Positions 44,380 through 53,555 of a stretch of DNA of 64,000 nt are shown here, piece by piece. The stretch lies in contig NZ_SNXO01000001.1 of the NCBI RefSeq assembly GCF_004362975.1, positions 1-64,000 on the forward strand. Direction: 5' to 3'. The DNA is from Aminicella lysinilytica (GTDB lineage Bacteria; Bacillota; Clostridia; Peptostreptococcales; Anaerovoracaceae). The position numbers were made by a program, and so were the translations under genes. Numbering within the stretch: position 1 is the first letter of the stretch; the number at the start of each line of letters is the position of its first letter. The notes beneath the pieces are model-generated. The model did no database searches. It was not told where the DNA came from and saw nothing but the letters and a program-made list of their open reading frames with translations.

Positions 44380-44955
44380 ATGGCAGAGAGATACTACGCA
44401 ATGATAGTATCTGCCGGGGAAAAGACGGAGAAATCCATTTCCCCTATTTTGTCATCTGATGGTTTCACCAGAACTGTGGCAGTATCCACCGCCGGGACTG
44501 CCAGAAAGCTTGTGGCCGACAGTATGGTAGACCTGGCCATTATAAACTCCCCCCTGCCCGATGACTTCGGGACGCAGCTGGCCCTTGACCTGGCCGAGCG
44601 GAATATCAGCGTGCTTATTTTTGTTAACAGAGACATTTCAGATCAGGTGGCCTCTAAGGTGGAGCCTGCCGGAGTCGTTGTCCTGGCCAAGCCCGTGTCG
44701 CGGCCGGAACTTATACAATCAATCAAGATTCTGAAGGTCATGCGAAGCAAACTCAGGTCTCTTGAAGCGAGAGCCGTTACCGTGGAGACCAAGATGAAGG
44801 AAATCAGCCTGGTCAACCGGGCTAAGTGGCTCCTCATAGACAGGCTGAAAATGAGCGAGGAAGAGGCTCACAGATATATTGAGAAATCGGCCATGGACGA
44901 CTGCGTCAGCAAGAGCGTAATTGCCCAGGGCATAATCAAAACATATGATTCGTAA
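44380..44955 (+). CDS. ANTAR-domain response regulator/antiterminator
   Basis: A 191-residue regulator: an N-terminal receiver-like domain (residues about 1-120) and a C-terminal ANTAR RNA-binding domain (about 130-185: NRAKWLLIDRLKMSEEEAHR...KSVIAQGII). The receiver lacks a clear phospho-aspartate in the usual place (LAIINSPLPDDFG), so it may respond to protein contact or ligand. ANTAR proteins bind leader RNAs and prevent termination; in clostridia they often sit beside glnA. The start at 44380 follows GAGAGGAGAAACTGAC. The glnN leader hairpin is a plausible target. Confidence 0.86.
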   Translation: MAERYYAMIVSAGEKTEKSISPILSSDGFTRTVAVSTAGTARKLVADSMVDLAIINSPLPDDFGTQLALDLAERNISVLIFVNRDISDQVASKVEPAGVVVLAKPVSRPELIQSIKILKVMRSKLRSLEARAVTVETKMKEISLVNRAKWLLIDRLKMSEEEAHRYIEKSAMDDCVSKSVIAQGIIKTYDS

Positions 44956-45037
44956 ACTACCGCAACTGTGACTATTTATGGCATTGCCGGGGATTTTGTG
45001 GTATACTGTTAGCGTTAATAATTTTCGGAGGAAAACC

Positions 45038-46684
45038 ATGAGTGAGAACAATTCAAACAACTTTATCCACAACATTATAGACAAAGATATCGAGGAGGGC
45101 ACCTACGGGGGCAAGGTATACACCAGATTCCCGCCGGAGCCAAACGGATATCTGCATATAGGCCACGCCAAGTCCATCTGCTTGAACTTCAGTACAGCGC
45201 AGAAATATGGCGGCAAGTGCAATCTCAGATATGATGACACTAATCCGGTCAAGGAGGACGTAGAATACGTAGACTCCATCGAGGAAGATGTTAAGTGGCT
45301 GGGATTCACATGGGAGAAGAGGCTTTGGGCTTCCAATTACTTCGACACCATGTACAAGGCGGCTATTGAGCTCATCAATAAGGGCAAGGCTTATGTTGAT
45401 GATCTGACGCCGGAGCAGATGCGCGAATACCGCGGCACATTGAAAGAGCCGGGCAAAGAAAGCCACTGCAGGAACCAGAGCGTTGAAGAGAATCTCTCTT
45501 TGTTCGAGGACATGCGGGCAGGAAAGTTCGCTGACGGCGAGAGAGTGCTCAGGGCTAAAATCGATATGGCATCGCCTAACATCAATCTGCGCGACCCTAT
45601 CATCTACAGAATAGCCCACATCGAGCACCATAACACAGGTAACAAATGGTGCATTTACCCTATGTACGACTTTGCGCACCCTATTGAGGACGCTATCGAG
45701 GGCATAACCCATTCCATCTGCACATTGGAATTCGAAGACCACAGACCTTTGTACGAGTGGGTTTTGAACGAGGTCGGCTTCTGGCCGCACCCGCCTAAGC
45801 AGATAGAATTCGCCAGGCTGAACCTGACTAACACGGTCATGAGCAAAAGGCTGCTTAAGGGCCTTGTCGATGACGGCGTTGTTGACGGCTGGGACGATCC
45901 GAGGATGCCGACAATCGCCGGCCTTCGCAGACGCGGTTATACGCCGGAGGCTATCCGCGAGTTCTGCGAGGAGATCGGAGTGGCTAAATCCAACAGCACC
46001 ATCGAGGTGGCCATGCTGGAGCACTGCGTCAGGACGGATCTGCAGAATCGTGTTGAGAGCAGAAACGTAGTCGAGGATCCGATCAAAGTGGTCATTACCA
46101 ACTATCCTGAGGGACAGTCGGAAATGGTCGAGATCGAGAATAACAGAAACGTACCGGAGATGGGCAGCCGCAAGGTGCCTTTCTCCAGAGAGATATATGT
46201 AGACGGAGCTGACTTTATGGAAGAGCCTGTAAAGAAGTATTTCCGCCTGTTCCCGGGCAACGAGGTCCGCGTCAAGGGGGCTTACTTCGTCAAGTGCGAG
46301 TCAGTTGTGAAGAACGATGATGGTTCTATTAAGGAACTGCACTGCACTTACGACCCTGCCACCAAGAGCGGTGAAGGGTTCGAGGGCCGCAAGGTCAAGG
46401 GAACCATACATTTCGTAGACGCCGCCACGGCAATCAAGATCAGGATCAGGAACTACAATTACCTGATGATCGATGACGAGAATGGAAATCAGGTACTGAA
46501 TCCGGATTCTGTAGTGGACACCTGGGGCTACGCTGAGCCGTCTTTGGCAGAAGCGAAGCCGGGAGAACGTTTCCAGTTCTTCCGCCACGGCTATTACATT
46601 GCCGACAGTGAGCTGACGACAGACACAGAGAAGGTCTTCAACAGGATCGTTGACCTGAAGAGCTCCTGGAAACCGAAGAAGTAG
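45038..46684 (+). CDS. glnS: glutamine--tRNA ligase
   Basis: Charges tRNA(Gln) directly; 548 residues. The HIGH signature is in [15 protein letters not shown] and the KMSKS-like loop reads VMSKRLL. The C-terminal anticodon-binding beta barrels are complete. Many Firmicutes lack GlnRS and use Glu-tRNA amidation, so the gene is a useful taxonomic marker and was probably acquired by transfer in the lineage. CGGAGGAAAACC precedes the ATG; an upstream in-frame start is rejected. It sits after the glutamine synthetase/ANTAR pair, giving the block a glutamine theme. Confidence 0.95.
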   Translation: MSENNSNNFIHNIIDKDIEEGTYGGKVYTRFPPEPNGYLHIGHAKSICLNFSTAQKYGGKCNLRYDDTNPVKEDVEYVDSIEEDVKWLGFTWEKRLWASNYFDTMYKAAIELINKGKAYVDDLTPEQMREYRGTLKEPGKESHCRNQSVEENLSLFEDMRAGKFADGERVLRAKIDMASPNINLRDPIIYRIAHIEHHNTGNKWCIYPMYDFAHPIEDAIEGITHSICTLEFEDHRPLYEWVLNEVGFWPHPPKQIEFARLNLTNTVMSKRLLKGLVDDGVVDGWDDPRMPTIAGLRRRGYTPEAIREFCEEIGVAKSNSTIEVAMLEHCVRTDLQNRVESRNVVEDPIKVVITNYPEGQSEMVEIENNRNVPEMGSRKVPFSREIYVDGADFMEEPVKKYFRLFPGNEVRVKGAYFVKCESVVKNDDGSIKELHCTYDPATKSGEGFEGRKVKGTIHFVDAATAIKIRIRNYNYLMIDDENGNQVLNPDSVVDTWGYAEPSLAEAKPGERFQFFRHGYYIADSELTTDTEKVFNRIVDLKSSWKPKK

Positions 46685-46730
46685 ATATGTTTCGAAGAAC
46701 TTGGGCTTTCAGATATACAGGAACTAAAAG

Positions 46731-46954
46731 TTCTACTTTTGCGGGTCAAAATACTTGAGAAGTAGAAAAAGTTATAGACAGAAGCACTACATACAGCCAT
46801 TGCTGCAATGTGGTGCTCTCTTTTTTCTACTAGAAACAAAGAAACATGTTGAAAAGTAGAAATTAGGGTACTTTTCTGATTAAGTTTTGTCAGGTTGACA
46901 ATATAAAACTCAGATTTTTCTACTGGATGCGGAAAACAGTGCTTAAAAGTAGAA
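46731..46954. repeat. array of TTCTAC/GTAGAA sites in a 31-bp register
   Basis: Six cores: TTCTAC at 46731, 46825 and 46918, each followed 31 bp later by GTAGAA at 46762, 46856 and 46949 (always 25 bases between). The pairs are separated by 56-57 bases, about two periods. The segments from GTAGAA to the next TTCTAC fold into long imperfect hairpins with palindromic centres (ATTGCTGCAAT at 46799; TTGTCA...TGACAA near 46886-46900). The region after the array up to 47134 shows no gene. Confidence 0.72.
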
Positions 46955-47134
46955 AAAATGAAAAGTGATGGTTGTGTGAAGAAAAAAATGATTAATAAAC
47001 TCATCCGACTATAAGCAAGTAATTTATCGATTTGTCGTGGTGACGCATTATTAGTGGCATGCACACTAAATATCGGCTGAATTGTCCATAAAGTTGTGTA
47101 GCGCAACAATTTAACAAATCGTGAGAAAGCTCCA

Positions 47135-47163
47135 TTGACACCGTGAAAACATGTAGGTATACT
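47135..47163 (+). promoter_or_regulatory. promoter of the NSS transporter
   Basis: TTGACA (47135-47140), a 17-bp spacer and TATACT (47158-47163) lie 52 bp upstream of the ATG. Confidence 0.8.
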
Positions 47164-47215
47164 TATTGATACATAGCAATTTATAATATATTGCTTATTA
47201 TTGAGGAGGTAGTTA

Positions 47216-48616
47216 ATGGAACAGCAGAGTAAGGGCCAGTGGGGAAGTAATTTCGGATTCCTTATGGCGGCCGTAGGTTCGGCAGTTGGATTGGGCAACC
47301 TGTGGGGATTCCCGTATAAGATGGGAAACAACGGAGGATTTGCATTTCTTATAATTTATCTGGTACTGGTAGCGTTCGTTGGCGTAGTAGTTACGCTGGC
47401 AGAGTTGTCCTTAGGACGTAAGTCTGGTATGGGAGTAGTAGGCGCCTATGAATCGATCAGCAAAAAGTACTCCTTTGTAGGTTGGTTCGGCTGGATATCG
47501 CCGATGCTGATACTGGGATTCTATTCTATGCTGGGCGGATATTGCATCAAGTACGCTATCGCTAATCTGGGCGACCTGTTTAATGCCAGCTGGGGCGTTA
47601 ACGGGGCAGAGAGCGCCACATATTTTTCGACTTTCTATGGAGACCAGATCCAGACATCAGTGATGTCGCTTATATTTGTGCTCCTGACAATACTTATTGT
47701 TAAGGGTGGCGTTTCAGGGGGAATAGAAAAGTTCTCCAAATTTGCCATGCCGGCTCTCTTCTTTATGCTTTTGATTGTTATCATCAGAAGTGTGACTCTG
47801 GATGGCGCCGGAGCAGGACTGAGCTTCATGTTCAAGCCTAATTTCGAAGTATTCAAGGGAACGGGTTGGATCAGCGTCCTGGCTTCAGCTGGCGGTCAGA
47901 TGTTCTTCTCCTTGTCACTGGGCATGGGCATTATGATCACTTACGGATCATATATGAGAAAAGATGAAAACCTGGAAAGAAACGCCATAATCGTTCCTAT
48001 GGCAGACACAACTATTGCTATAATGGCAGGTCTGGCTGTAATGCCGGCTGTTTTCGCAGCAGGCTTAGATCCGGCAGGCGGTCCTGGACTTCTGTTCGTA
48101 ACTCTTCAGACCGTATTCCAGGCTATGGGTTCTGCAGGTCCTATATTCGGATTCCTGCTGTATGCGCTTGTATTCATTGCTGCTATCACATCATCGATTT
48201 CTCTGTTGGAAACCGTATGCGCAGTTGTCATGGACAAACGCATGGAAAAGGGAAAGACAATTAACAGAACAGCGATCACATGGATCATGGGAGCTATAGT
48301 AGCTGCCGAAGCAGTGTTCGTATCATTAGACGGACTTGGCTCCAATGGATTCATACAGATATTCGGTCAGGGCTGCTGGCTCGATACCTTCGATCTGGTT
48401 TCCGAGGGCATACTGATGCCACTTGGCGCATTGATCATGTCGATAATATTCGGCTGGATCAGACCGGGATACACAGATGACGAGATATCACTGGATGCTG
48501 GCGGATTCAAGATAGAGAAGTATTTCCACTTCTGCATCAAATTCATAGTGCCAGTAATAATGGTACTGGTTCTGGCTGGACAGATCGATTCATTCTTCGG
48601 ACTGGGATGGTTCTAG
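47216..48616 (+). CDS. sodium-dependent transporter, NSS/SNF family
   Basis: An amino-acid:sodium symporter of 466 residues with about 11-12 helices and the LeuT-type fold. The family N-terminal signature GSAVGLGNLWGFPYKMGNNG is clear, as is the unwound helix-6-like region (GMGIMITYGSYM). The substrate cannot be read from sequence; related proteins in anaerobes take up branched-chain or aromatic amino acids. GAGGAGGTAGTTA precedes the ATG and a shared bidirectional terminator lies after it. Confidence 0.9.
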   Translation: MEQQSKGQWGSNFGFLMAAVGSAVGLGNLWGFPYKMGNNGGFAFLIIYLVLVAFVGVVVTLAELSLGRKSGMGVVGAYESISKKYSFVGWFGWISPMLILGFYSMLGGYCIKYAIANLGDLFNASWGVNGAESATYFSTFYGDQIQTSVMSLIFVLLTILIVKGGVSGGIEKFSKFAMPALFFMLLIVIIRSVTLDGAGAGLSFMFKPNFEVFKGTGWISVLASAGGQMFFSLSLGMGIMITYGSYMRKDENLERNAIIVPMADTTIAIMAGLAVMPAVFAAGLDPAGGPGLLFVTLQTVFQAMGSAGPIFGFLLYALVFIAAITSSISLLETVCAVVMDKRMEKGKTINRTAITWIMGAIVAAEAVFVSLDGLGSNGFIQIFGQGCWLDTFDLVSEGILMPLGALIMSIIFGWIRPGYTDDEISLDAGGFKIEKYFHFCIKFIVPVIMVLVLAGQIDSFFGLGWF

Positions 48617-48639
48617 CAAGTAATTGCACAAACATAAAT

Positions 48640-48678
48640 AAAAGACTGGCCCTTGGGAAACCTCGCGCCAGTCTTTTT
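48640..48678. terminator. bidirectional terminator
   Basis: AAAGACTGGC (48641-48650) and GCCAGTCTTT (48667-48676) form a 10-bp perfect stem flanked by A and T runs, suiting both the NSS gene (+) and the AAE exchanger (-). Confidence 0.88.
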
Positions 48679-48704
48679 ACGTTGATAATTATTATCCTGA
48701 TTTA

Positions 48705-50123
48705 TCAGACCATCGGTAACTTGAAGGTCAGAATGGTAAACAGTATCATGCCGAACAAGGCGAATGGATAAGTTGCTCCATATCCTGCGCCAGGCTCGTC
48801 ACAGCCTAGGGCTTCAGTAGCTGCGCCAAGACCCGGAGTGGATGTCATGCCTCCGCAGAGAGCACCGGACAGCATTACCCAGTTGATCTTGAAGACATAG
48901 CGTCCAACGATGAAGCCAACCAGTATAGCAATAGCTCCGATGACGAATCCCAGAACAGCTACTATCAATCCGGAAACTGAAGAAATACATGCGTTGATGG
49001 CGCCATATCCGTAATTCAGACCTACGATAGCTAGGAAGAACACCAGGCCCAGCTCTCTGATCTCCGACAGGATCTTAGGATCCATACGGAAGTGAAGAGG
49101 TCCTATATCTCCTATATAGCCAAGGAGCAGTGACGCTATGAGCACTCCGCCTGTGGCTCCCAGATTTACATAACCCAGAGGACCCATGTAAATATTGATA
49201 CTTCCAAGGAGATAACCGGCTACGCATACTATGGAGTAGCCCATGATATTGAAAGGCACTTGTTTGACTTGCCGGACTTTCAGGTTCTGGGATGCCTTCT
49301 CCATTTCTATATAATATTGTCGTTTCTCTTCAGCAACATCGAACTTAAATACCATGTTGAAGAAGTTCATGGCCAGTATGACGACTATTACGCCGAATGG
49401 ATAACTGACCGCATGGCCCATTCCGACTTGCGCCACGGCGTTCTTAACATATTCGTTCTGCTGATCCTTGGTGATCTTGGCAGGAACGTTCTTAGTACTT
49501 AGTTTGTATTTGTCGCCTAAGTTGATCATTTTAATGGCGGCGACTTTCTCTGATTCTTTCAGATTTGAGTAGTCTGTGGCTACTTCATTGGCGTGGGATT
49601 CCGATGATTCCAGGGCTGCGCCCAGTCCCGGCGAGCTGGTGAGCGCGCCAGTGTAGATGCCTGCCACAGCATAGGCGTTGCTGCCTTTCACGATGAATGT
49701 GGCACCGTATGTAACGCCTGCGCCGACAAAGGTTATAAGTATGCCCAGTACGACGAACTTGGCACCGTATTTTTTGATAACAACTCCCAGATCCTTCGCG
49801 GCCAGTAAACCTAAGGCCGAAATAAAGAATACCAGGGAGGCCGAGAAGAAATAATCGCTGACTACATTGCCGTTGTTATTGACGAAAATGTTGGTAGCTA
49901 CTTTATAGACTGCCGAACCGTCATCACCGGCCTTGTAGACCTGATCCGCGTACTTGTAAACTGCCCAGCCGATAACGAGACCGACGAACAGCGCACCCGA
50001 CGCGCCGAAACTGAACTTGCCGAACTTGATCTTGCCAAACAACAGTCCGAGAGCGATAGTCACGAACATGAGGATGAAAGGATTCAGCAGCAGGCTCCAG
50101 AAGTCAAATTGTATAAAACTCAT
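48705..50123 (-). CDS. AspT/YidE-YbjL family (AAE) exchanger
   Basis: A membrane protein of 472 residues made of two repeated halves, the AspT/YbjL duplication. The paired signatures SSPGLGAALES and TSTPGLGAATEAL mark equivalent positions of each half. A hydrophilic loop of ~60 residues lies between (about residues 190-260); the TrkA-C domains found in some relatives are absent. AspT exchanges aspartate for alanine with energy conservation; the substrate here is not proven. The ATG at 50123 follows GGAGGACAAA. Confidence 0.85.
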   Translation of the reverse strand: MSFIQFDFWSLLLNPFILMFVTIALGLLFGKIKFGKFSFGASGALFVGLVIGWAVYKYADQVYKAGDDGSAVYKVATNIFVNNNGNVVSDYFFSASLVFFISALGLLAAKDLGVVIKKYGAKFVVLGILITFVGAGVTYGATFIVKGSNAYAVAGIYTGALTSSPGLGAALESSESHANEVATDYSNLKESEKVAAIKMINLGDKYKLSTKNVPAKITKDQQNEYVKNAVAQVGMGHAVSYPFGVIVVILAMNFFNMVFKFDVAEEKRQYYIEMEKASQNLKVRQVKQVPFNIMGYSIVCVAGYLLGSINIYMGPLGYVNLGATGGVLIASLLLGYIGDIGPLHFRMDPKILSEIRELGLVFFLAIVGLNYGYGAINACISSVSGLIVAVLGFVIGAIAILVGFIVGRYVFKINWVMLSGALCGGMTSTPGLGAATEALGCDEPGAGYGATYPFALFGMILFTILTFKLPMV

Positions 50124-50348
50124 TTTGTCCTCCAACTCAATCAATAATTTAATAATTCTTACAATTAATTATATACGAAAAAGCCGGGCTCATGGGAAGT
50201 TAAATTCGGTATAATTGTTCTATTTTTGTACATTGCTGACTTGCTTTAATTGGCTGAATTTCAACACTTTAGCAGGGTAAAACAATTACTGCTTGTACTG
50301 GGCGGACATTCATGGTAAAATATGTAAAAGCCACGAGAGGAGATCGAT

Positions 50349-51068
50349 TTGACAGATTACACGCCATACATAATTACACTGATGAAATGCCTGGGAGCCA
50401 TACTCGCCGGCATATTGCTGGGCAACGGCGCAGTATATTTCTTTAACAAAATGCCCGCCAAGTGGTTCTGCGACTACGGCGAGACGCCATCGGCGGAACT
50501 TCGCGACCCATACACCCAGCGAATCAAAAGTAACCCCTGGAAGTTCGTCTTCACGATGTTTTTTGTTGCCATCGGCGTGTATATGGTCGTCAACGACTGG
50601 CGCTTTGCCATTGCGGCCCTGCTGGCCATATGGCTCATGGTGGAAATGTCCATTGGCGACATCAAGTACGGCATAGTGCCGGACCAGCTGGTGATCCTGC
50701 TGGCAGTGTCGGCCCTGGGCTTCATCGCCTATCACGGCAGTTGGAAGGACTGCGTTTTCGGCGCTCTCATCGGCTTCGGCGTCATGGGATTCATGGGCCT
50801 CCTTGGCAAACTCATGTACAAAAAGGACGCCGTAGGCGGTGGCGATATCAAGCTCTTCGCCAGCCTCGGGCTCCTGACGGGAGTCTATGGCATACTGGCT
50901 ATCTTCGTCATGACGACGATATTCAGCGCGGGGCATTTCATATGGCTCCTTTTGCGCAAAAAAGCTAAAAGAACGGATTCGCGGCCTATGGTTCCTTATG
51001 CGACCCTGGCCACGATCATATATCTGGTCTTCCTGTGGGGAAGGCTGGAGCTATGGCTGACGCTGTAG
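50349..51068 (+). CDS. A24-family prepilin peptidase-like protein
   Basis: A membrane aspartic protease of 239 residues. The two catalytic aspartates are in GDIKYGIVPD and GGGDIKLF, the pattern of type IV prepilin peptidases. The N-terminal cysteine-rich methyltransferase domain of full-length PilD is missing, so it may be a peptidase only. No pilin or pilus assembly genes are in the window. The start is TTG, with GAGAGGAGA upstream. It ends 13 nt before the LysR gene, suggesting co-transcription. Confidence 0.82.
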   Translation: MTDYTPYIITLMKCLGAILAGILLGNGAVYFFNKMPAKWFCDYGETPSAELRDPYTQRIKSNPWKFVFTMFFVAIGVYMVVNDWRFAIAALLAIWLMVEMSIGDIKYGIVPDQLVILLAVSALGFIAYHGSWKDCVFGALIGFGVMGFMGLLGKLMYKKDAVGGGDIKLFASLGLLTGVYGILAIFVMTTIFSAGHFIWLLLRKKAKRTDSRPMVPYATLATIIYLVFLWGRLELWLTL

Positions 51069-51081
51069 CGGGAGGCGTTTT

Positions 51082-51981
51082 ATGTTTATGGATATGAAAA
51101 CTCAGTGCTTCATGGAGGCGGCCAAGTGCCTGAACTTTACCAAGGCGGCGGAGCGGATGTTTATTTCCCAGCCGGCCCTGTCGAAGAACATCGCGTCACT
51201 GGAAGCAGACTGTGGCATGCGGCTCTTTTACAGGGACAAAAAAAGCTCTGTGCGCCTGACTCCTGCCGGGGCTGTCATGCTCTGCGAACTGCAGAAGGCT
51301 GTGAAAATCACCGACGGCATACTTGAGAAAGCCCGTATGGCCGAGGCCGGTGAAGAGGGGCATATGGTCATCGGTCTGCGATTCGGGCAGATATTCAACT
51401 ATGACGTTAAGGCGGTTCTGAATAAAATCGATGATGAGTATCCGGGCATAGAAATCGAGAAGATATCCGGCGGCTACAGAGATCTGCGGACCTGGCTGGA
51501 AGATGGCACGGCCGATATGATCGTAACCTATGAGGAGGAAGCGGGACTCATCAGTGACGCCACCTGGGAAGAGGTGGCTGTATTGGATATGGGTTTCTGC
51601 GTGCCTAAGGAAAATCCCCTGGCAGCAGAGAAAACCCTGCATATCAGGGACCTCGAGGGGCAGAAGATAATAGTCCCTGACGAGAGGGAAATATTCACAG
51701 TGTACGATAGATTCAGAGAGCAGTGCATGATGGAGGGATTCGCGCCTTTAGAAATCTATGCGCCTGATCTGAATCATAAGAATCTTATGGTGGAAATGGG
51801 CAAGGGCATTTGTCTGTGCACCGATGACGTCATGATCAACAGGAGCCCCAACGTGAAATTCTTCAAGTGCAGAGAGCTTGGGAAGGTGAAACTGGTAGCC
51901 GCCTGGCTGAAGGACAATTACAACCCTGTCATAACTTTTTATCATCAGATGTACGAAAATCTCTACCGTAACGAGCGATAG
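51082..51981 (+). CDS. LysR-family transcriptional regulator
   Basis: A 299-residue regulator with an N-terminal winged helix-turn-helix (FMEAAKCLNFTKAAERMFIS and QPALSKNIASLE) and a C-terminal periplasmic-binding-like effector domain. GGGAGGCG precedes the ATG. It lies directly upstream of, and in the same direction as, an MFS transporter and three further genes, so it is the likely regulator of that cluster. Its stop is followed after 12 bases by a palindrome that fits a LysR target. Confidence 0.88.
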   Translation: MFMDMKTQCFMEAAKCLNFTKAAERMFISQPALSKNIASLEADCGMRLFYRDKKSSVRLTPAGAVMLCELQKAVKITDGILEKARMAEAGEEGHMVIGLRFGQIFNYDVKAVLNKIDDEYPGIEIEKISGGYRDLRTWLEDGTADMIVTYEEEAGLISDATWEEVAVLDMGFCVPKENPLAAEKTLHIRDLEGQKIIVPDEREIFTVYDRFREQCMMEGFAPLEIYAPDLNHKNLMVEMGKGICLCTDDVMINRSPNVKFFKCRELGKVKLVAAWLKDNYNPVITFYHQMYENLYRNER

Positions 51982-51993
51982 AGCATAGTTTTA

Positions 51994-52014
51994 ATAACCT
52001 CAGGTTATGATAAC
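51994..52014. promoter_or_regulatory. overlapping palindromes, possible LysR operator
   Basis: ATAACCT-C-AGGTTAT (51994-52008) is a perfect 15-bp palindrome and overlaps a second, GTTAT-G-ATAAC (52004-52014). The first fits the T-N11-A pattern of LysR boxes. It lies between the regulator and the MFS gene, upstream of a terminator. Confidence 0.5.
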
Positions 52015-52034
52015 ATAATAGATAAATATTTCAC

Positions 52035-52064
52035 AAATACCACCTTGCGTGGTATTTTTGTTTT
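52035..52064 (+). terminator. intrinsic terminator after the LysR gene
   Basis: AAATACCAC and GTGGTATTT form a 9-bp stem with a CTTGC loop, followed by TTGTTTT. The MFS gene downstream therefore needs its own promoter or antitermination. Confidence 0.8.
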
Positions 52065-52129
52065 ATCAGAATATTTGTTATTTGAAATATTATCTACATT
52101 GACCTTATTATGATTTTGGAGGTATCATT

Positions 52130-53461
52130 ATGAGCAATCAGAAACACGACGTTAAAGCCGGTAAGAGCAACTTCGGCGCGAAAGGATGGTTCGTCATCAT
52201 CTTCTCATTCCTTTGCATAGTCCTTGACAGTTCCCTGATCAACGACTCGCTGAATGTAGTCATCAGCGCTTTTTCAGGAACCCACGGATGGAGTCAGAAT
52301 TCACTGTATGCATTCTCATCCATATGCTCCTTCATATCGGTTGCAGGAGCTGTACTCTGGGGCTATCTTTCTAACAAAACAAACATCAGATTTGTCTGGG
52401 GCTTTTCCCTGGCAATTACGGCTGTTGCTTGCTTCTTCTGGGGCAGGACTGACAGCATAGTAGTTTACTTTATCTGCCTTGCAGTATCTACAGTTGGCGG
52501 CATGGCCTTCTGCTATATCGCAAACCTGAATGTTATTTCTAACTGGTTCCCTAAGAAAAAGGGAATCGCCATGGGATGGGTAACCATCGGTTTCCCTCTG
52601 TCGGCAGCAGTAACATCAGTTGCGGTAGGTAAAATGATGGCAGCAGGCGGACTGCCTCACGTTTATACTGTTTATGGTATAATTGCAGCAGTATTCGCTG
52701 TTATCGCATTTATCTTTATCAGAGATTACCCGGAACAGGCCGGAGCATACCCTGATAACGACAAGTCATATTCCAAGGAAGAAGCAGATAAGGAACTCAG
52801 ACTTGGACTGGAGTACATGAAGACTTCTATCTGGAAACCGGCTAAGCTTCTGAAGAATAAAAGAGTATGGGCAATAGCATTTTCCCTTGGTGTAATGGAG
52901 CTGTATTCTCTTGGAGTAATGACAAATTTCCTTCCAAGATTCCTTCAGGCAGGATATCAACAACCGGAAATTCTCAAGATGCTTGGCATAGCGGGAGCTC
53001 TCGCATGCCTCGGAAGTTATGCTTGCGGACAGCTTGACGCTCACGTTGGCACCAAAAAGGCAGTGCTGATAACCCAGACTCTGGCAATCATCGCTTTGAT
53101 CCTTAACCTGATCCCGATGAGAGCGACACAGTACGCATCACTTCCGTTCCTGGCAATGATGCTTGGCGGCGCTTCCAACTATCTGGTTTCCTTCACGAAT
53201 ACAGTCTGGGGTCGTTACGATTTTCCTATGGCCTATAAAGTGCTTAAGCCAATGGTTGCAGCCCTTGGCGCCTGCGGAGTCGCCATCGTCGGTATCATAG
53301 GAAATACAGCATCATACGCAGTGGCTTATGTAGTGCTTGGAGTTCTGGTAGCTGCAGGAATGGCCGTAATGGCAATGACATCTGACAGCAAGCTTGGCCG
53401 CGATGAGGAAGATTTTGAAGCCGAAGAAGCTGGCCTATCAGGAGCAGCTGATAATCAATAA
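52130..53461 (+). CDS. MFS transporter (OFA-like)
   Basis: A 12-helix permease of 443 residues. The fold is split by a cytoplasmic loop around residues 200-235 (DKSYSKEEADKELRLG) and has the MFS-type NWFPKKKGIAMGW motif typical of oxalate/formate antiporter relatives. The tail is acidic (DEEDFEAEEAG). GGAGGTATCATT precedes the ATG. It heads a run with a flavoprotein, an EthD-like protein and an LVIVD protein, and probably imports or exports their substrate, perhaps an organic acid. Confidence 0.85.
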   Translation: MSNQKHDVKAGKSNFGAKGWFVIIFSFLCIVLDSSLINDSLNVVISAFSGTHGWSQNSLYAFSSICSFISVAGAVLWGYLSNKTNIRFVWGFSLAITAVACFFWGRTDSIVVYFICLAVSTVGGMAFCYIANLNVISNWFPKKKGIAMGWVTIGFPLSAAVTSVAVGKMMAAGGLPHVYTVYGIIAAVFAVIAFIFIRDYPEQAGAYPDNDKSYSKEEADKELRLGLEYMKTSIWKPAKLLKNKRVWAIAFSLGVMELYSLGVMTNFLPRFLQAGYQQPEILKMLGIAGALACLGSYACGQLDAHVGTKKAVLITQTLAIIALILNLIPMRATQYASLPFLAMMLGGASNYLVSFTNTVWGRYDFPMAYKVLKPMVAALGACGVAIVGIIGNTASYAVAYVVLGVLVAAGMAVMAMTSDSKLGRDEEDFEAEEAGLSGAADNQ

Positions 53462-53555
53462 GTTAACAAATGTTAATAGTATACATAATTAAAAGGATAT
53501 TAGCACTAAGAGAATAGAAATAGTATAATCAATAGTATAAAGAGGAGTATCAAAA

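Noticed and set aside
46825-46861. Cas12a-type repeat (TTTCTAC...GTAGA)
   Set aside because: Cas12a repeats have a loop of only a few bases between these arms; here it is always 25 bases, and no cas12a gene is present.
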